Source of the DNA: an uncultured Prevotellaceae bacterium
GTDB taxonomy: Bacteria; Bacteroidota; Bacteroidia; Bacteroidales; Bacteroidaceae
Length of the DNA stretch: 37,960 nucleotides
Direction: 5' to 3'
Assembly (NCBI GenBank): GCA_946617675.1
Contig: CAMOKH010000089.1
Location: forward strand, 1 to 37,960
In this document: positions 25,238-34,245 of the stretch, piece after piece
Layout: each line of letters opens with the position of its first letter
Numbering within the stretch: position 1 is the stretch's first letter
Position numbers and translations under genes: made by a program
Notes under the pieces: model-generated
Seen by the model: only the letters and a program-made list of their open reading frames with translations
What the model was told of the DNA's origin: nothing
Databases searched by the model: none

Positions 25238-25843
25238 CTATTTGTTACTTATGCCCTTCAGGCAATCCTTAATCATTGCATCGACACCGTTAGAGGTCAG
25301 CGTGGCACCCGTCACGCAGTCGACCTGCGTCTCGGGGTTATCCACCTTTTTTACGACGGAGAGCACCACGTTGCCGCTCTCGTCGAAAATCTTCTTGCCG
25401 ATAAACTTCTCCTGCCACTCCTGCGAGTCCTTGATCTCGGCGCCCAGGCCGGCCGTCTCGCTCTCGTGGTTGAAGTAGGCGCCGTAGACCTTTTCGTCCT
25501 TGTCGACGGCGATGTAGCCGCTGATGCCGCCCCAGAGACCCATGCCCTTCAGCGAGGCGACGATAATCTGCTGTCCGTCAATCTGGCACTCATAGACCTT
25601 CCGTCCGTCAACATCGTTCTCGTTCTTCACCACCTCGGCATACTTGGCCTCGGCCTCAGCGCCGTCGAGGTCGCGGATGTTGAGCGAGTAGAGTATCTGT
25701 TTCTTCACGTCGAGGGCCACGTTGGCGTCCTGCATGGGCTTCAGCGCCTGATAGACGAAGGCCAGCAGGAAGGCCACGATGACCACGAGAATCGCGCTAT
25801 ATATAATAATGTACGCGTTCGAGTTTGTATTTAACTTAGCCAT
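25238..25843 (-). CDS. nqrC: Na+-translocating NADH:quinone reductase subunit C
   Basis: 201 residues with one N-terminal membrane helix (11-32) and a periplasmic FMN-binding domain. The flavinylation motif Dxx(S/T)GAT is DCVTGAT at 175-181, so Thr181 is the predicted covalent FMN site. GLWGGISGYIAVD and ETAGLGAEI are further family signatures. About 60 residues shorter than the Vibrio protein, as is usual in Bacteroidota. Confidence 0.95.
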   Translation of the reverse strand: MAKLNTNSNAYIIIYSAILVVIVAFLLAFVYQALKPMQDANVALDVKKQILYSLNIRDLDGAEAEAKYAEVVKNENDVDGRKVYECQIDGQQIIVASLKGMGLWGGISGYIAVDKDEKVYGAYFNHESETAGLGAEIKDSQEWQEKFIGKKIFDESGNVVLSVVKKVDNPETQVDCVTGATLTSNGVDAMIKDCLKGISNK

Positions 25844-25854
25844 AATCTTCTGTT

Positions 25855-25870
25855 ACCTTTTTACCTTTTT
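25855..25870 (-). repeat. 8-base direct repeat in the nqrB-nqrC spacer
   Basis: Two exact copies of accttttt (aaaaaggt on the coding strand) run from the nqrB stop codon toward nqrC, taking up most of the 25-base spacer. Confidence 0.6.
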
Positions 25871-27032
25871 ACTGTTCTGTCTTTTTACGAGCTAAGCGTT
25901 TCGAGATGTTGCGCTCCACGATGAAGTGGTCGATGGTGGGTGCAAACATGTTGCCAAAGAAGATGGCGAGCATCATACCCTCTGGATAGCCGGCGTTCAT
26001 CACGCGGATGATGATGGCCATGGCACCGATGAGGAAACCATAGATGTACTGTCCCGTCTGCGTGCGGCAAGAGGTCACGGGGTCGGTAGCCATGAACACG
26101 GCACCGAAGGCGAAGCCGCCGAGCACGAAGTGGTGCCACCACGTCATCGACTGGCCCGTCTGCTCGAAGATGCAGGCCATCAGCGCACCGCCCACGAAGA
26201 CGCTCAGCATTGTGCGCCACGAGGCGATGCCCGTGACGAGCAGCAGGCAGGCGCCCAGGCCGATGGCCACGAGCGACGTCTCGCCGATGCTGCCGGGAAT
26301 GAAGCCGAGAGCCATCTCGCAGAGGCTCGTGTCGGGCGTGATGCCCTGAGCCAACTGTCCGAGGGGCGTGGCCGCCGTAAATCCGTCGGGCAGCGTGTTA
26401 CCCAGTCCGAAGATGCTGTCCTGGGCCACCCAGATGCTGTCGCCCGTCATCTTCGAGGGGTAGGCAAAGAAAAGGAACATACGCGCGGCGATGGCGGGGT
26501 TGAAGATGTTCATGCCCGTGCCGCCGAATATCTCCTTGCAGAAGATGACCGAGAAGGCGCAGGCCAGGGCCAGCATCCACAGCGGGCAGCCGATGGGTAT
26601 GATCAGCGGAATGAGGATGCCGCTCACGAGGTAGCCCTCCTGAATCTCCTCGCCCTTCCACTGTGCCCAGGCGAACTCAATGCCGAGGCCGACGATGTAG
26701 CTGACGAGAATCTTGGGCAGCACGGCCAGGAAGCCGTAGCAGAAAATCTCGAGGAACGAGGCGCTCTCGAGGGTGCCTGCCGCAAGGTAGTTCTGGTAGC
26801 CGATGTTGTACATACCGAACAGCATGGCAGGCATCAGGGCGATGACCACCATACTCATGATGCGCTTCGAGTCGATGGCGTCGTGAATGTTGACGCTGCC
26901 GGCCTTCGCCGTGTCGTTGGGCACGTAGAGGAAGGTCTCGAAGCCGTCGAAAATCGAACGGAAGGCATGCAGCTTGCCACCCTCCTCGAAGTTCGGCTTT
27001 ATCTTATTGAGGTAATTTCTTAATGCTGACAT
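25869..27032 (-). CDS. nqrB: Na+-translocating NADH:quinone reductase subunit B
   Basis: 387 residues, about ten membrane helices, the sodium-channel subunit of Nqr. The predicted covalent FMN site is Thr222 in DGFTAAT (216-222), a variant of the Dxx(S/T)GAT motif with Ala in place of Gly. GTGMNIFNPAIAARMFLFF (171-189) is a strongly conserved core. It starts two bases after nqrA and is followed by nqrC. Confidence 0.95.
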   Translation of the reverse strand: MSALRNYLNKIKPNFEEGGKLHAFRSIFDGFETFLYVPNDTAKAGSVNIHDAIDSKRIMSMVVIALMPAMLFGMYNIGYQNYLAAGTLESASFLEIFCYGFLAVLPKILVSYIVGLGIEFAWAQWKGEEIQEGYLVSGILIPLIIPIGCPLWMLALACAFSVIFCKEIFGGTGMNIFNPAIAARMFLFFAYPSKMTGDSIWVAQDSIFGLGNTLPDGFTAATPLGQLAQGITPDTSLCEMALGFIPGSIGETSLVAIGLGACLLLVTGIASWRTMLSVFVGGALMACIFEQTGQSMTWWHHFVLGGFAFGAVFMATDPVTSCRTQTGQYIYGFLIGAMAIIIRVMNAGYPEGMMLAIFFGNMFAPTIDHFIVERNISKRLARKKTEQ

Positions 27033-27034
27033 AG

Positions 27035-28378
27035 TTATGCGTTTTCTTTACGTAAGATGTTCAGACCTTCGCGCACGATGCGCTGTAACTCCAGTTTCGA
27101 GCTGTCTACAAACTCGGCCAGGGCGAAGTCCTCAGGTGCGACCTCGTAGATGCCGAGTGCCTCCTGGCGGTCAATGTCGCCTGTGATGATGGCCTTGATG
27201 AGGTATTCGCCGTAGATGTCCATCGGCAGCACGCTGTCGTACTCGCCGCTCATGATGATGCGGCGCTCGCCGCCCTTCACGCGGGCATCGAGTGCATACG
27301 CCTTCTTGCCGCAGAGCCACGAGAAGTAGCTGCGGTTGACCGAGAATTGCTTCAGTCGCGGCATGATCCAACCCAGCATCTCGTCGGCGTCATTGCCTTC
27401 AGGTATGACGGTGATCTCGCTGGTGTGGGCGCCGAGGTAGCCGTCCTTCGTCGTCGGCTTGCCCGTCAGCACGTTGCCGTTAATGATGCGGACCTGGTGA
27501 GAGGTGTCGTAGCTGTTGGAGAGCAGCGTCGAGAGCTCCTCGCCGACCAACATATCAACGTAGGCAGGGTTACTCACCTCACTACCACACAGGGCCACAG
27601 TGCGGGTCAAGTTCACCTTGCCCGTGTTAAACAGTCGGCCGATAAACAGCACCACCGTCGGGTCGCCGATGGTCCACACCACCTCTCCCTTGTTCACGGG
27701 GTCGAGGTGGTTCACCTGGACGCCGACGTTGCCTGCCGGGCACTTGCCTTCGAAGATGTTGACCTCGACATCCTTCATATTGGTGAGGACCGAACCCTCG
27801 CCAACGCCGAGATAAGTCTTGGCAATCTTCGACAGGGCCGTCAGTCCCGTTTGGAAGTCCTGCTCCTGGCCTTTCACCTCAAACTCGAAGTCGGCAGCCA
27901 GGGGCTTGTCCCTCAGAGCCGACACGAAAATTGCCTTAGGCTTCGTCTCAGGATTAGTTGAGACAGCATAAGGCAACTGATTGATATAGCCAAAGATACC
28001 AGCCTCCAATAAGGCGTTAACTACTTGCTCGCCGGTCAATGTCCCGACGTCGCGCCTGCCGAAGTCAACTGACTCCTGGCGGTCGTCGGCGTCAATCTTG
28101 ATGCAGAGCACTTTCCTGCGTTCGCCCCGTACCACTTCGCGGACGGTGCCGCTGACGGGCGAGGCAAACTTCACTTGAGGGTACTGCTTGTTCACGAACA
28201 GCGCATCCCCGGCCTTGACCTTGTCGCCTTCGCGGACCACGACCTTCGGAGTCACCCCTTCGAAGTCGTCAGGCACGAGAGCATACTTGCCGTTCGACTT
28301 CAACTGAATTTTCTTCTCCTCGGCACGTCCTTGAAGATGAATGTCCAAGCCTTTGCGTAACTTGATTACATTTGCCAT
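27035..28378 (-). CDS. nqrA: Na+-translocating NADH:quinone reductase subunit A
   Basis: 447 residues, the cytoplasmic subunit of Nqr. The N-terminus MANVIKLRKGLDIHLQGRAE, VREGDKVKAGDALFVNKQYP (a biotinyl/lipoyl-like barrel) and VNHLDPVNKGEVVWTIG are characteristic. No membrane helices are seen, as expected. It opens the nqrABCDEF-nhaD operon, with a -7 box about 42 bases upstream. Confidence 0.95.
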   Translation of the reverse strand: MANVIKLRKGLDIHLQGRAEEKKIQLKSNGKYALVPDDFEGVTPKVVVREGDKVKAGDALFVNKQYPQVKFASPVSGTVREVVRGERRKVLCIKIDADDRQESVDFGRRDVGTLTGEQVVNALLEAGIFGYINQLPYAVSTNPETKPKAIFVSALRDKPLAADFEFEVKGQEQDFQTGLTALSKIAKTYLGVGEGSVLTNMKDVEVNIFEGKCPAGNVGVQVNHLDPVNKGEVVWTIGDPTVVLFIGRLFNTGKVNLTRTVALCGSEVSNPAYVDMLVGEELSTLLSNSYDTSHQVRIINGNVLTGKPTTKDGYLGAHTSEITVIPEGNDADEMLGWIMPRLKQFSVNRSYFSWLCGKKAYALDARVKGGERRIIMSGEYDSVLPMDIYGEYLIKAIITGDIDRQEALGIYEVAPEDFALAEFVDSSKLELQRIVREGLNILRKENA

Positions 28379-28419
28379 TTATATAAATGTTTAATTGAAT
28401 AGCTAACGTTAAGCGACGG

Positions 28420-28427
28420 CAAAATTA
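28420..28427 (-). promoter_or_regulatory. -7 promoter box of the nqr operon
   Basis: On the minus strand this reads TAATTTTG. No clear -33 TTTG is found at the usual distance. The position, about 42 bases before the nqrA ATG, is appropriate. Confidence 0.6.
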
Positions 28428-28491
28428 GTAAAATTTATGGATATATCGAGATTTTATTGGCGAAAAATGTCGTTATCCCGACTTTTTATCG

Positions 28492-28499
28492 TAATTTTG
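28492..28499 (+). promoter_or_regulatory. -7 promoter box of tamB
   Basis: TAATTTTG followed by C; about 50 bases before the GTG start. A -33 box at the usual distance is not evident. It is divergent from the nqr promoter. Confidence 0.6.
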
Positions 28500-28550
28500 C
28501 ATCATAATTCGAGCTATCGACAGTATTTTGCTAACTCTGACTGACAACAA

Positions 28551-31500
28551 GTGAAGCAACTGAAGCATATCGTCAACTGGGTAGTATGGACCATTTTAGG
28601 CCTGTACGCAGCACTCATGATTGCTGTCCGCGTGCCCTGGGTCCAGCAGGAAATCGGCTCCAAGGTGGCCGACCTCGTGTGTCGCGAGCTGGGCACGAAG
28701 GTGGCAGTAGGCCGTGTCGACCTGGGCTTCCTCAACCGTCTGATACTCGACGACGTCATCATCTACGACCAGCAGGGGCTCCAGCTGCTCAACGTGGCCC
28801 GCATGACCGCCCGCGTCGACCTGGCCCAGCTGGCCATCGGTCGCACCGTCGTCTCGTCGGCACAGGTCTTCGGCGCCCGTTTCCTGCTCTACAAGGCCAA
28901 TGCTCAGTCGCCCGCCAACTACCAGTTCGTGCTCGACGCCTTAGCCTCGACCGACACCCTTGACAGCAAGCCCCTCGACCTGCGCGTCGGCTCCTTCATC
29001 ATGCGTAACTCGGCGGTGAAGTACGACCAGTGGGACGTGCCCACGACGCCCGACCGCTTCAACCCCAGTCATGTCAACGTGGCGGCCATCAGTGCCCACG
29101 TCGTGCTGAAGGCACTGACCGACGACAGCCTGAGCCTCAACGTCAAGCGACTTACCTGCGTCGAGCAGTCGGGCATCAGCGTCCGCCGTCTCTCCTTCCG
29201 GCTCGCCGCCGGCAACAGCGGGGCGCGGCTGCGGCAGTTTCAGCTACAGCTTCCCGCTACCGACATCCAGATTGACAGCGTCGATGCCGACTACGACCGT
29301 CAGCGCTTGGCCGAGACGCTGCGCCTGCGTGGCGCCATCGACCGCACGCGTATCACCCCCTCCGACTTCCGCAGCCTCCTGCCGCGGCTGAAGAACTACC
29401 AGCACACGCTCGCCCTGACCACCGACTTCAACTATCAGGACGGTCGCCTCGACATCGGCCGGCTGAAGGCCGCCACCGACCAGGGCGACGTCAGCATCGT
29501 GGCCAACGGCTACTTTCAGCGCTCGCCCCAGGGCAAACCTCTCTGGCAGCTGCAGGTCGACGACCTCGCGGTGGCCTCTGAGACCGTCGACTATATCTCG
29601 AAGAGCATCGTCAGCCTTCCCGAGCCGCTGCTCCGTCTGGGCAACGTCCGCCTCAAGGGTTCGTTTCTTGGCGACGCCCAAGGCACGCTCAACGCCGATG
29701 CCGACGTCGTCACCGACATCGGTCAGGCCGCTACCCGCTTCTCGCTTACGTCCGACCGACAGTTCGCCGGCCGCATTGCCACCGACGGCATCGATGTCGG
29801 CCGGCTCGCCGGTGTCGATAAGCTCGGCATCGTCGCCCTGGCCGTCGACGCCAACGGCACCATCGGCAGCGAGGTTGCCGCCAAGGGTAGGGTGGAGCGC
29901 ATCGACTTCGACGGCAACACCTATTCTAATATAGACCTCGACGCCACCTACGCCACCAACCAGCTCTCGGGCTGGTTGCAGATCGACGACCCGCGGCTGT
30001 CGGCCCGCGCCGAGCTCGACCTGAAGGCCACCACCGTCAACGACGCCGTCGGCGTGGTGAGCCTCCACAAGCTGCGGTTGCCCGAGAAGGACTACGAGTT
30101 AGACTATCTGCGGCTGGAGTCGGGCTACAACGACGGCACCCACTTCGTTTCCCTCAACAGCGACTTCGCCAGTGCCGCCCTTTCGGGCGAGTTCGACTAT
30201 GCCACGCTGGCCCAGAGCGTAGCCAATGCCATCGGCTCGAAGCTGCCCACGCTGCCCGGCCTGCCCCCTTACCGGCCGTCGAACAACAACTTCAGCCTCA
30301 GACTCGCGCTCGGCAAGACCGACTGGCTCAGCAAACTGCTCGGCGTTGAGCTCGACATCCACGAGCCCGTACAGCTCGAAGCCGTCGTCAACGACCGTGC
30401 CAAGCAGATAACCCTCGACCTCGACGCCCCGAGCTTCGCCTACGGTTCGAGCCGCTATCAGGGCGGACGCCTGCACATCACGTCGCCCCGCGACACGCTC
30501 TTCCTCGATGCCGCCCTCAGCACCCTCAGCGACGACGGCCTGCAGTACGACTTCAGCGCCGACGGCAATGCCGCCGACAACAACCTGTCAGTCGCCCTTT
30601 CGTGGAACAACCACGACACGGTGAAGCCCCTGAGCGGCATCCTCAACATCACCTCAAGCCTGTACCGAAACATTGACGACAAGTCAGAGGCCCACGTCAA
30701 CATACTGCCCTCGACGATGGTCATCGACAATTCCACATGGCAGATAGAGCCCTCCGACATCCTCTATTCAACCGACCGGCTGCTCGTCGACCACTTCTCC
30801 ATCCATAACGGCAGTCAGTACGTCATGGTCGACGGCACGGCCTCGCGCCAGCCTACCGACTCCATCGTCGTCAGCCTCAAGGACGTCGAGGTGGCCTATA
30901 TCCTCGACCTCGTGCAGTTCGATGCCGTCACCTTCAGCGGCAAGGCCTCGGGGCGCGCCTTCCTGACCTCAGTCTTCGACGACCCCGACGCCTCGGCCAA
31001 CCTCACCGTCGGCGACTTTAAGTTCCAAGACGGACGCATGGGAACCCTCGTTGCAACCGTCGACTGGAACAAGCAGGCCCAGCAGATTGACATCCACGCC
31101 ACCGCCAACGACGGCCTTGAGGCCAAGACCTATATCAATGGCTACGTCTCGCCCGAGCGCGAGTATATCGACCTGGGCATCACCGCCGACGGCACCTACC
31201 TCGACTTCATGCACTCGTTCACCGAGTCGTTCATCTCAGATATCACCGGGCACGGCAAGGGCAACCTCAGGCTTGCCGGACCGCTCGACGCCATCAACCT
31301 CACTGGCGGACTGCGCATCGACGGCCGCGCCACCATCACGCCCCTCAACACCACCTACACCCTCAGCAACGACAGCCTGACCTTCGTCTACAACGAAATT
31401 CTCATCGACAGCGTCCGACTTCACGACAAGCATCAGGGCGTCGGCTACCTCTCGGGAGCCATACACCACCAGGATCTGACTAACCTCAGCCTTGACCTGC

Positions 31501-32804
31501 GCGTAGATACCCAGCGACTGTTGGCCTACGACTTCGACAGCTTCATGCAGCCCGCCGACAACGCCCACCCCGAGGCCGGCCTCGAGGAGTCGTCGTTCTA
31601 CGGCACCATCTTTGCTGCCGGCAGCGTAGACATCGCCATGCACGGCGACGACGTGCGCATCGACTGCGACTTTACGCCCCTCTCCGGCAGCACCTTCGTC
31701 TACAATGCTGCCCAGAACGACGCCATCAGCGACCAGGGGTTCATCACCTGGCGGACGCGTGCCGCCGAGACCTCGGAGGACGACGACCACGCCCAGCAGG
31801 AGCAGTCGTCGAATATCTACATGAACTTCCTGATCAATGCCACCCCCGAGGGTACGCTGCGCCTGCTCATGGATGCCAAGACCGGCGACTATATCACCCT
31901 CTACGGCTCTGGCACGCTCCAGGCTTCCTATTACAATAAGGGAACATTCCAGATGCAGGGCACCTACACCGTCAATCACGGTACCTACGACATTACCATC
32001 CAGCAGATCATCAACAAGAAGTTCCAGTTCCAGCCCGGCGGCACCATCGTCTTCGGTGGCGACCCCTATCTGGCCGCCCTCAACCTGCAGGCGCTCTACA
32101 CTGTCAACGGCGTCTCGCTCAGCGATCTGCAGCTCGGCGACTCCTTCTCGTCGAACACCGTCCGCGTCAACTGTCTGATGAATATCGGCGGACAGCCCGC
32201 AGCGCCTCAGGTCACCTTTGACCTCGACATGCCCAACGTCAATGCCGACGAGAAGCAGATGGTGCGCTCGCTGCTCTCGTCGCAGCAGGAGATGAACCAG
32301 CAGGTGCTCTACCTGCTCGGCATCGGGCGCTTCTACACCCTCGGCCAGAATAACGCCGACCAGCAGCCGGGACAGCAGGACCAGACCACCCTCGCCATGC
32401 AGTCGTTCCTCTCAGGCACGCTCTCCACCCAGATTAACAACGTCCTCAATCAGGTCATCGGCAGCGAGAAGTGGAACTTCGGCGCCAATATCTCGACTGG
32501 CACCGAGGGTTGGAACAATGCTGAGTATGAGGGCACCGTTGCCGGACGAATGCTCGATAACCGCCTGCTCATCAACGGCCAGTTCGGCTATCGTGATAAC
32601 GCCACCCAGGCCACGCCGTCGTTCATCGGCGACTTCGACATTCAGTATCTCTTGATGCCCAGTGGAAACCTCGCCCTGAAGGTGTACAACCAGACCAACG
32701 ACCGCTACTTCACGCGCTCCAGCCTGAACACTCAGGGCATTGGCATCATCATGAAGAAGGACTTTAACGGGCTTCGCGACTTCTTCGGGCACAAGAGCCG
32801 ATAA
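28551..32804 (+). CDS. tamB: Translocation and assembly module protein TamB (DUF490)
   Basis: 1417 residues from a GTG start at 28551, which gives the expected N-terminus KQLKHIVNWVVWTILGLYAA (signal anchor, residues 5-27). The bulk is a long beta-rich repeat-like AsmA/TamB body, forming a periplasmic lipid-conducting groove in known relatives. The C-terminal ~350 residues match the DUF490 domain, for example INGYVSPEREYIDLGI, GKGNLRLAGPLDAINLTGGL, KFQFQPGGTIVFGGDPY and the final FTRSSLNTQGIGIIMKKDF. TamB supports phospholipid transport or outer-membrane protein assembly between the membranes. The length is usual for Bacteroidota. No TamA/TamL-like partner is in the window. Confidence 0.93.
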   Translation: MKQLKHIVNWVVWTILGLYAALMIAVRVPWVQQEIGSKVADLVCRELGTKVAVGRVDLGFLNRLILDDVIIYDQQGLQLLNVARMTARVDLAQLAIGRTVVSSAQVFGARFLLYKANAQSPANYQFVLDALASTDTLDSKPLDLRVGSFIMRNSAVKYDQWDVPTTPDRFNPSHVNVAAISAHVVLKALTDDSLSLNVKRLTCVEQSGISVRRLSFRLAAGNSGARLRQFQLQLPATDIQIDSVDADYDRQRLAETLRLRGAIDRTRITPSDFRSLLPRLKNYQHTLALTTDFNYQDGRLDIGRLKAATDQGDVSIVANGYFQRSPQGKPLWQLQVDDLAVASETVDYISKSIVSLPEPLLRLGNVRLKGSFLGDAQGTLNADADVVTDIGQAATRFSLTSDRQFAGRIATDGIDVGRLAGVDKLGIVALAVDANGTIGSEVAAKGRVERIDFDGNTYSNIDLDATYATNQLSGWLQIDDPRLSARAELDLKATTVNDAVGVVSLHKLRLPEKDYELDYLRLESGYNDGTHFVSLNSDFASAALSGEFDYATLAQSVANAIGSKLPTLPGLPPYRPSNNNFSLRLALGKTDWLSKLLGVELDIHEPVQLEAVVNDRAKQITLDLDAPSFAYGSSRYQGGRLHITSPRDTLFLDAALSTLSDDGLQYDFSADGNAADNNLSVALSWNNHDTVKPLSGILNITSSLYRNIDDKSEAHVNILPSTMVIDNSTWQIEPSDILYSTDRLLVDHFSIHNGSQYVMVDGTASRQPTDSIVVSLKDVEVAYILDLVQFDAVTFSGKASGRAFLTSVFDDPDASANLTVGDFKFQDGRMGTLVATVDWNKQAQQIDIHATANDGLEAKTYINGYVSPEREYIDLGITADGTYLDFMHSFTESFISDITGHGKGNLRLAGPLDAINLTGGLRIDGRATITPLNTTYTLSNDSLTFVYNEILIDSVRLHDKHQGVGYLSGAIHHQDLTNLSLDLRVDTQRLLAYDFDSFMQPADNAHPEAGLEESSFYGTIFAAGSVDIAMHGDDVRIDCDFTPLSGSTFVYNAAQNDAISDQGFITWRTRAAETSEDDDHAQQEQSSNIYMNFLINATPEGTLRLLMDAKTGDYITLYGSGTLQASYYNKGTFQMQGTYTVNHGTYDITIQQIINKKFQFQPGGTIVFGGDPYLAALNLQALYTVNGVSLSDLQLGDSFSSNTVRVNCLMNIGGQPAAPQVTFDLDMPNVNADEKQMVRSLLSSQQEMNQQVLYLLGIGRFYTLGQNNADQQPGQQDQTTLAMQSFLSGTLSTQINNVLNQVIGSEKWNFGANISTGTEGWNNAEYEGTVAGRMLDNRLLINGQFGYRDNATQATPSFIGDFDIQYLLMPSGNLALKVYNQTNDRYFTRSSLNTQGIGIIMKKDFNGLRDFFGHKSR

Positions 32805-32816
32805 CAAGTTGCCCCT

Positions 32817-32848
32817 AAACTCCCAAACTCCTAAACTCCTAAACTCCC
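32817..32848. repeat. 8-base tandem repeat between convergent genes
   Basis: aaactccc, aaactcct, aaactcct, aaactccc follow without interruption, then aaag. It fills the gap between the tamB stop and the stop of the convergent exonuclease gene. No hairpin terminator was found here. Confidence 0.9.
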
Positions 32849-32852
32849 AAAG

Positions 32853-33401
32853 CTATAATACGTAAAGTGCAATCGCAGCGCAGACCTCGGCATCGGCCAG
32901 TGCGTGGTGGTGATGCCGCAGGTCGTAGCCGCAGGCAGCGGCCACAGTGTGCAGCTGATGATTAGGCAAGGCGTTGCCGAACTGTCGTCGGGCAGCCGTC
33001 AGCGTGTCGTAGAACCGATAGTCAGGATAGTCCATCTGGTACACCTTGAACGCCGCCTTCAGGCAGCCCTCGTCAAAGCGGGCGTTATGGGCTACGAAGG
33101 GTATTTCAGCTATCATGTCGCGGTCGTCCAGCGGCTTATCCGGGAAGAACACGCCGGCAATGCGCTCTTCCAGCTGCCTCCATACTTTCTCGAACACGGG
33201 AGCCCCGTCCGTATCCTGCTGGCTCAGTCCATGTACGCGCTGACACCAGTAGTTATAGTAGTTCGGCTCAGGCTGTATCAGACTATAGAACGTGTCGGCC
33301 ACCTGTCCATGCCAGACCATGACCGCTCCCACCGAACAGACGCTCGACGCCTCTCGGTTGGCAGTCTCAAAATCAATTGCAACGAAGTCTCTGATCATCA
33401 T
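32853..33401 (-). CDS. DEDDh 3'-5' exonuclease, DnaQ/RNase T-like
   Basis: 182 residues. Exo I is FVAIDFETANRE (Asp10, Glu12), exo II is FVAHNARFDEGCL, and exo III is HHHHALADAEVCA, giving the full DEDDh set. VHGLSQQD between I and II is typical of DnaQ-like stand-alone exonucleases. It lacks helicase, BRCT or GIY-YIG additions, so it is a free-standing nuclease in DNA repair or RNA trimming; which one cannot be told. Two start codons are adjacent (33401 and 33398). It is divergent from the gene at 33484. Confidence 0.9.
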   Translation of the reverse strand: MMIRDFVAIDFETANREASSVCSVGAVMVWHGQVADTFYSLIQPEPNYYNYWCQRVHGLSQQDTDGAPVFEKVWRQLEERIAGVFFPDKPLDDRDMIAEIPFVAHNARFDEGCLKAAFKVYQMDYPDYRFYDTLTAARRQFGNALPNHQLHTVAAACGYDLRHHHHALADAEVCAAIALYVL

Positions 33402-33419
33402 TTATCGCAAATAACGGTG

Positions 33420-33427
33420 CAAAAGTA
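33420..33427 (-). promoter_or_regulatory. -7 promoter box of the exonuclease gene
   Basis: Minus strand TACTTTTG, 18 bases before the ATG. A clear -33 box is not seen. Confidence 0.55.
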
Positions 33428-33449
33428 CGCATTTTTGCCAGAAAAAGTG

Positions 33450-33457
33450 TAACTTTG
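33450..33457 (+). promoter_or_regulatory. -7 promoter box of the gene at 33484
   Basis: TAACTTTGC on the plus strand, 26 bases before the ATG at 33484. The nearest TTTG (33434-33437) is closer than usual. Confidence 0.6.
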
Positions 33458-33483
33458 CAGAAGTTTTTGCGAGAAATTTATTA

Positions 33484-34215
33484 ATGATTAAATCGGAATT
33501 CATGAACACGTTTGCAGATTATTTTACGACCATGCACGAGCGCAACGGGGCAACAGGCTATATTCACTCATGCCCTGAACTGATGGACTGCGTCAGGCAG
33601 GTAGGTTTTCTCCCGCTTCTTGAGAGCGGCATACAAGGCTTTGCTGCCGAGAGCCTGATGGCTGAGGAGTGCCGCTTCACGCAGTTCGACGACGGCTCGT
33701 GGGAGTGGCCCCTGTGGCAGTGGAAAGGCTCTGTGGTGCGCGAGGGAGGTAGCGTCTACGGCAAGTTCTTTGCCGGTAAGGCTGGCTTCGTCAGTCGCGA
33801 GTGGTGGCCCGACTTCTCGGGCTGGCGCCGCAGCCAGCATCCCGTGCCCGCTGAAGGCACAATCGAGGACATCATTCTGACCACACTGCGCGAGCAAGGC
33901 AGCATGATAACCCGTGAACTGCGTGCCGCCTGTGGCTTCACGGGTAAGAACATGCGTTCTAAGTTTGATGCCTACGTCGGCCGCCTGCAGATGGCGACAT
34001 ACATCGTGACCGAGGATTTTGTCTATCTTGTTGACAAGCATGGTCGGGAGTACGGCTTCGGCTGGTCGCTGCTCACCACGCCAGAGCGGTTGCTGGGCAG
34101 CGAGGCCTGCCGCTGCGAGCGGCAGCCTGCTGACGCCTATAATCGTATCTTTGCGCATCTTTCACAGATGCTGCCAGTGGCGACGGAGCGTCAAATTGCA
34201 AAGCTGATAAAATAA
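33484..34215 (+). CDS. Uncharacterised protein, possibly AlkZ/YcaQ-related with winged-helix domain
   Basis: 243 residues; a second in-frame ATG at 33502 may be used. The first half is rich in Trp and aromatic residues (WEWPLWQWKG, SREWWPDFSGWRR). The second half contains TLREQGSMITRELRAACGFT, then a basic segment GKNMRSKFDAYVGRLQMATYI and LVDKHGREYGFGWSLLTTPE. This pattern suggests a winged-helix DNA-binding fold, with a resemblance to AlkZ/YcaQ-type glycosylase relatives. That link is from memory of motif style, not a demonstrated match, and no catalytic residue can be assigned. No signal peptide or membrane helix. Divergent from the DEDDh exonuclease. Confidence 0.6.
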   Translation: MIKSEFMNTFADYFTTMHERNGATGYIHSCPELMDCVRQVGFLPLLESGIQGFAAESLMAEECRFTQFDDGSWEWPLWQWKGSVVREGGSVYGKFFAGKAGFVSREWWPDFSGWRRSQHPVPAEGTIEDIILTTLREQGSMITRELRAACGFTGKNMRSKFDAYVGRLQMATYIVTEDFVYLVDKHGREYGFGWSLLTTPERLLGSEACRCERQPADAYNRIFAHLSQMLPVATERQIAKLIK

Positions 34216-34217
34216 AT

Positions 34218-34245
34218 CACCTCTTACCTCTTACCTCTCACCTCA
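34218..34245. repeat. 7-base tandem repeat overlapping the GH43 gene end
   Basis: cacctct, tacctct, tacctct, cacctca run from three bases after the stop of the upstream gene into the last codons of the minus-strand GH43-like gene. They encode its C-terminal EVRGKR and stop. Confidence 0.85.

Noticed and set aside
25926..27023. A 365-codon open frame on the plus strand
   Set aside because: Mirror frame of nqrB, which has full family motifs; composition is His/Glu/Ala-biased.
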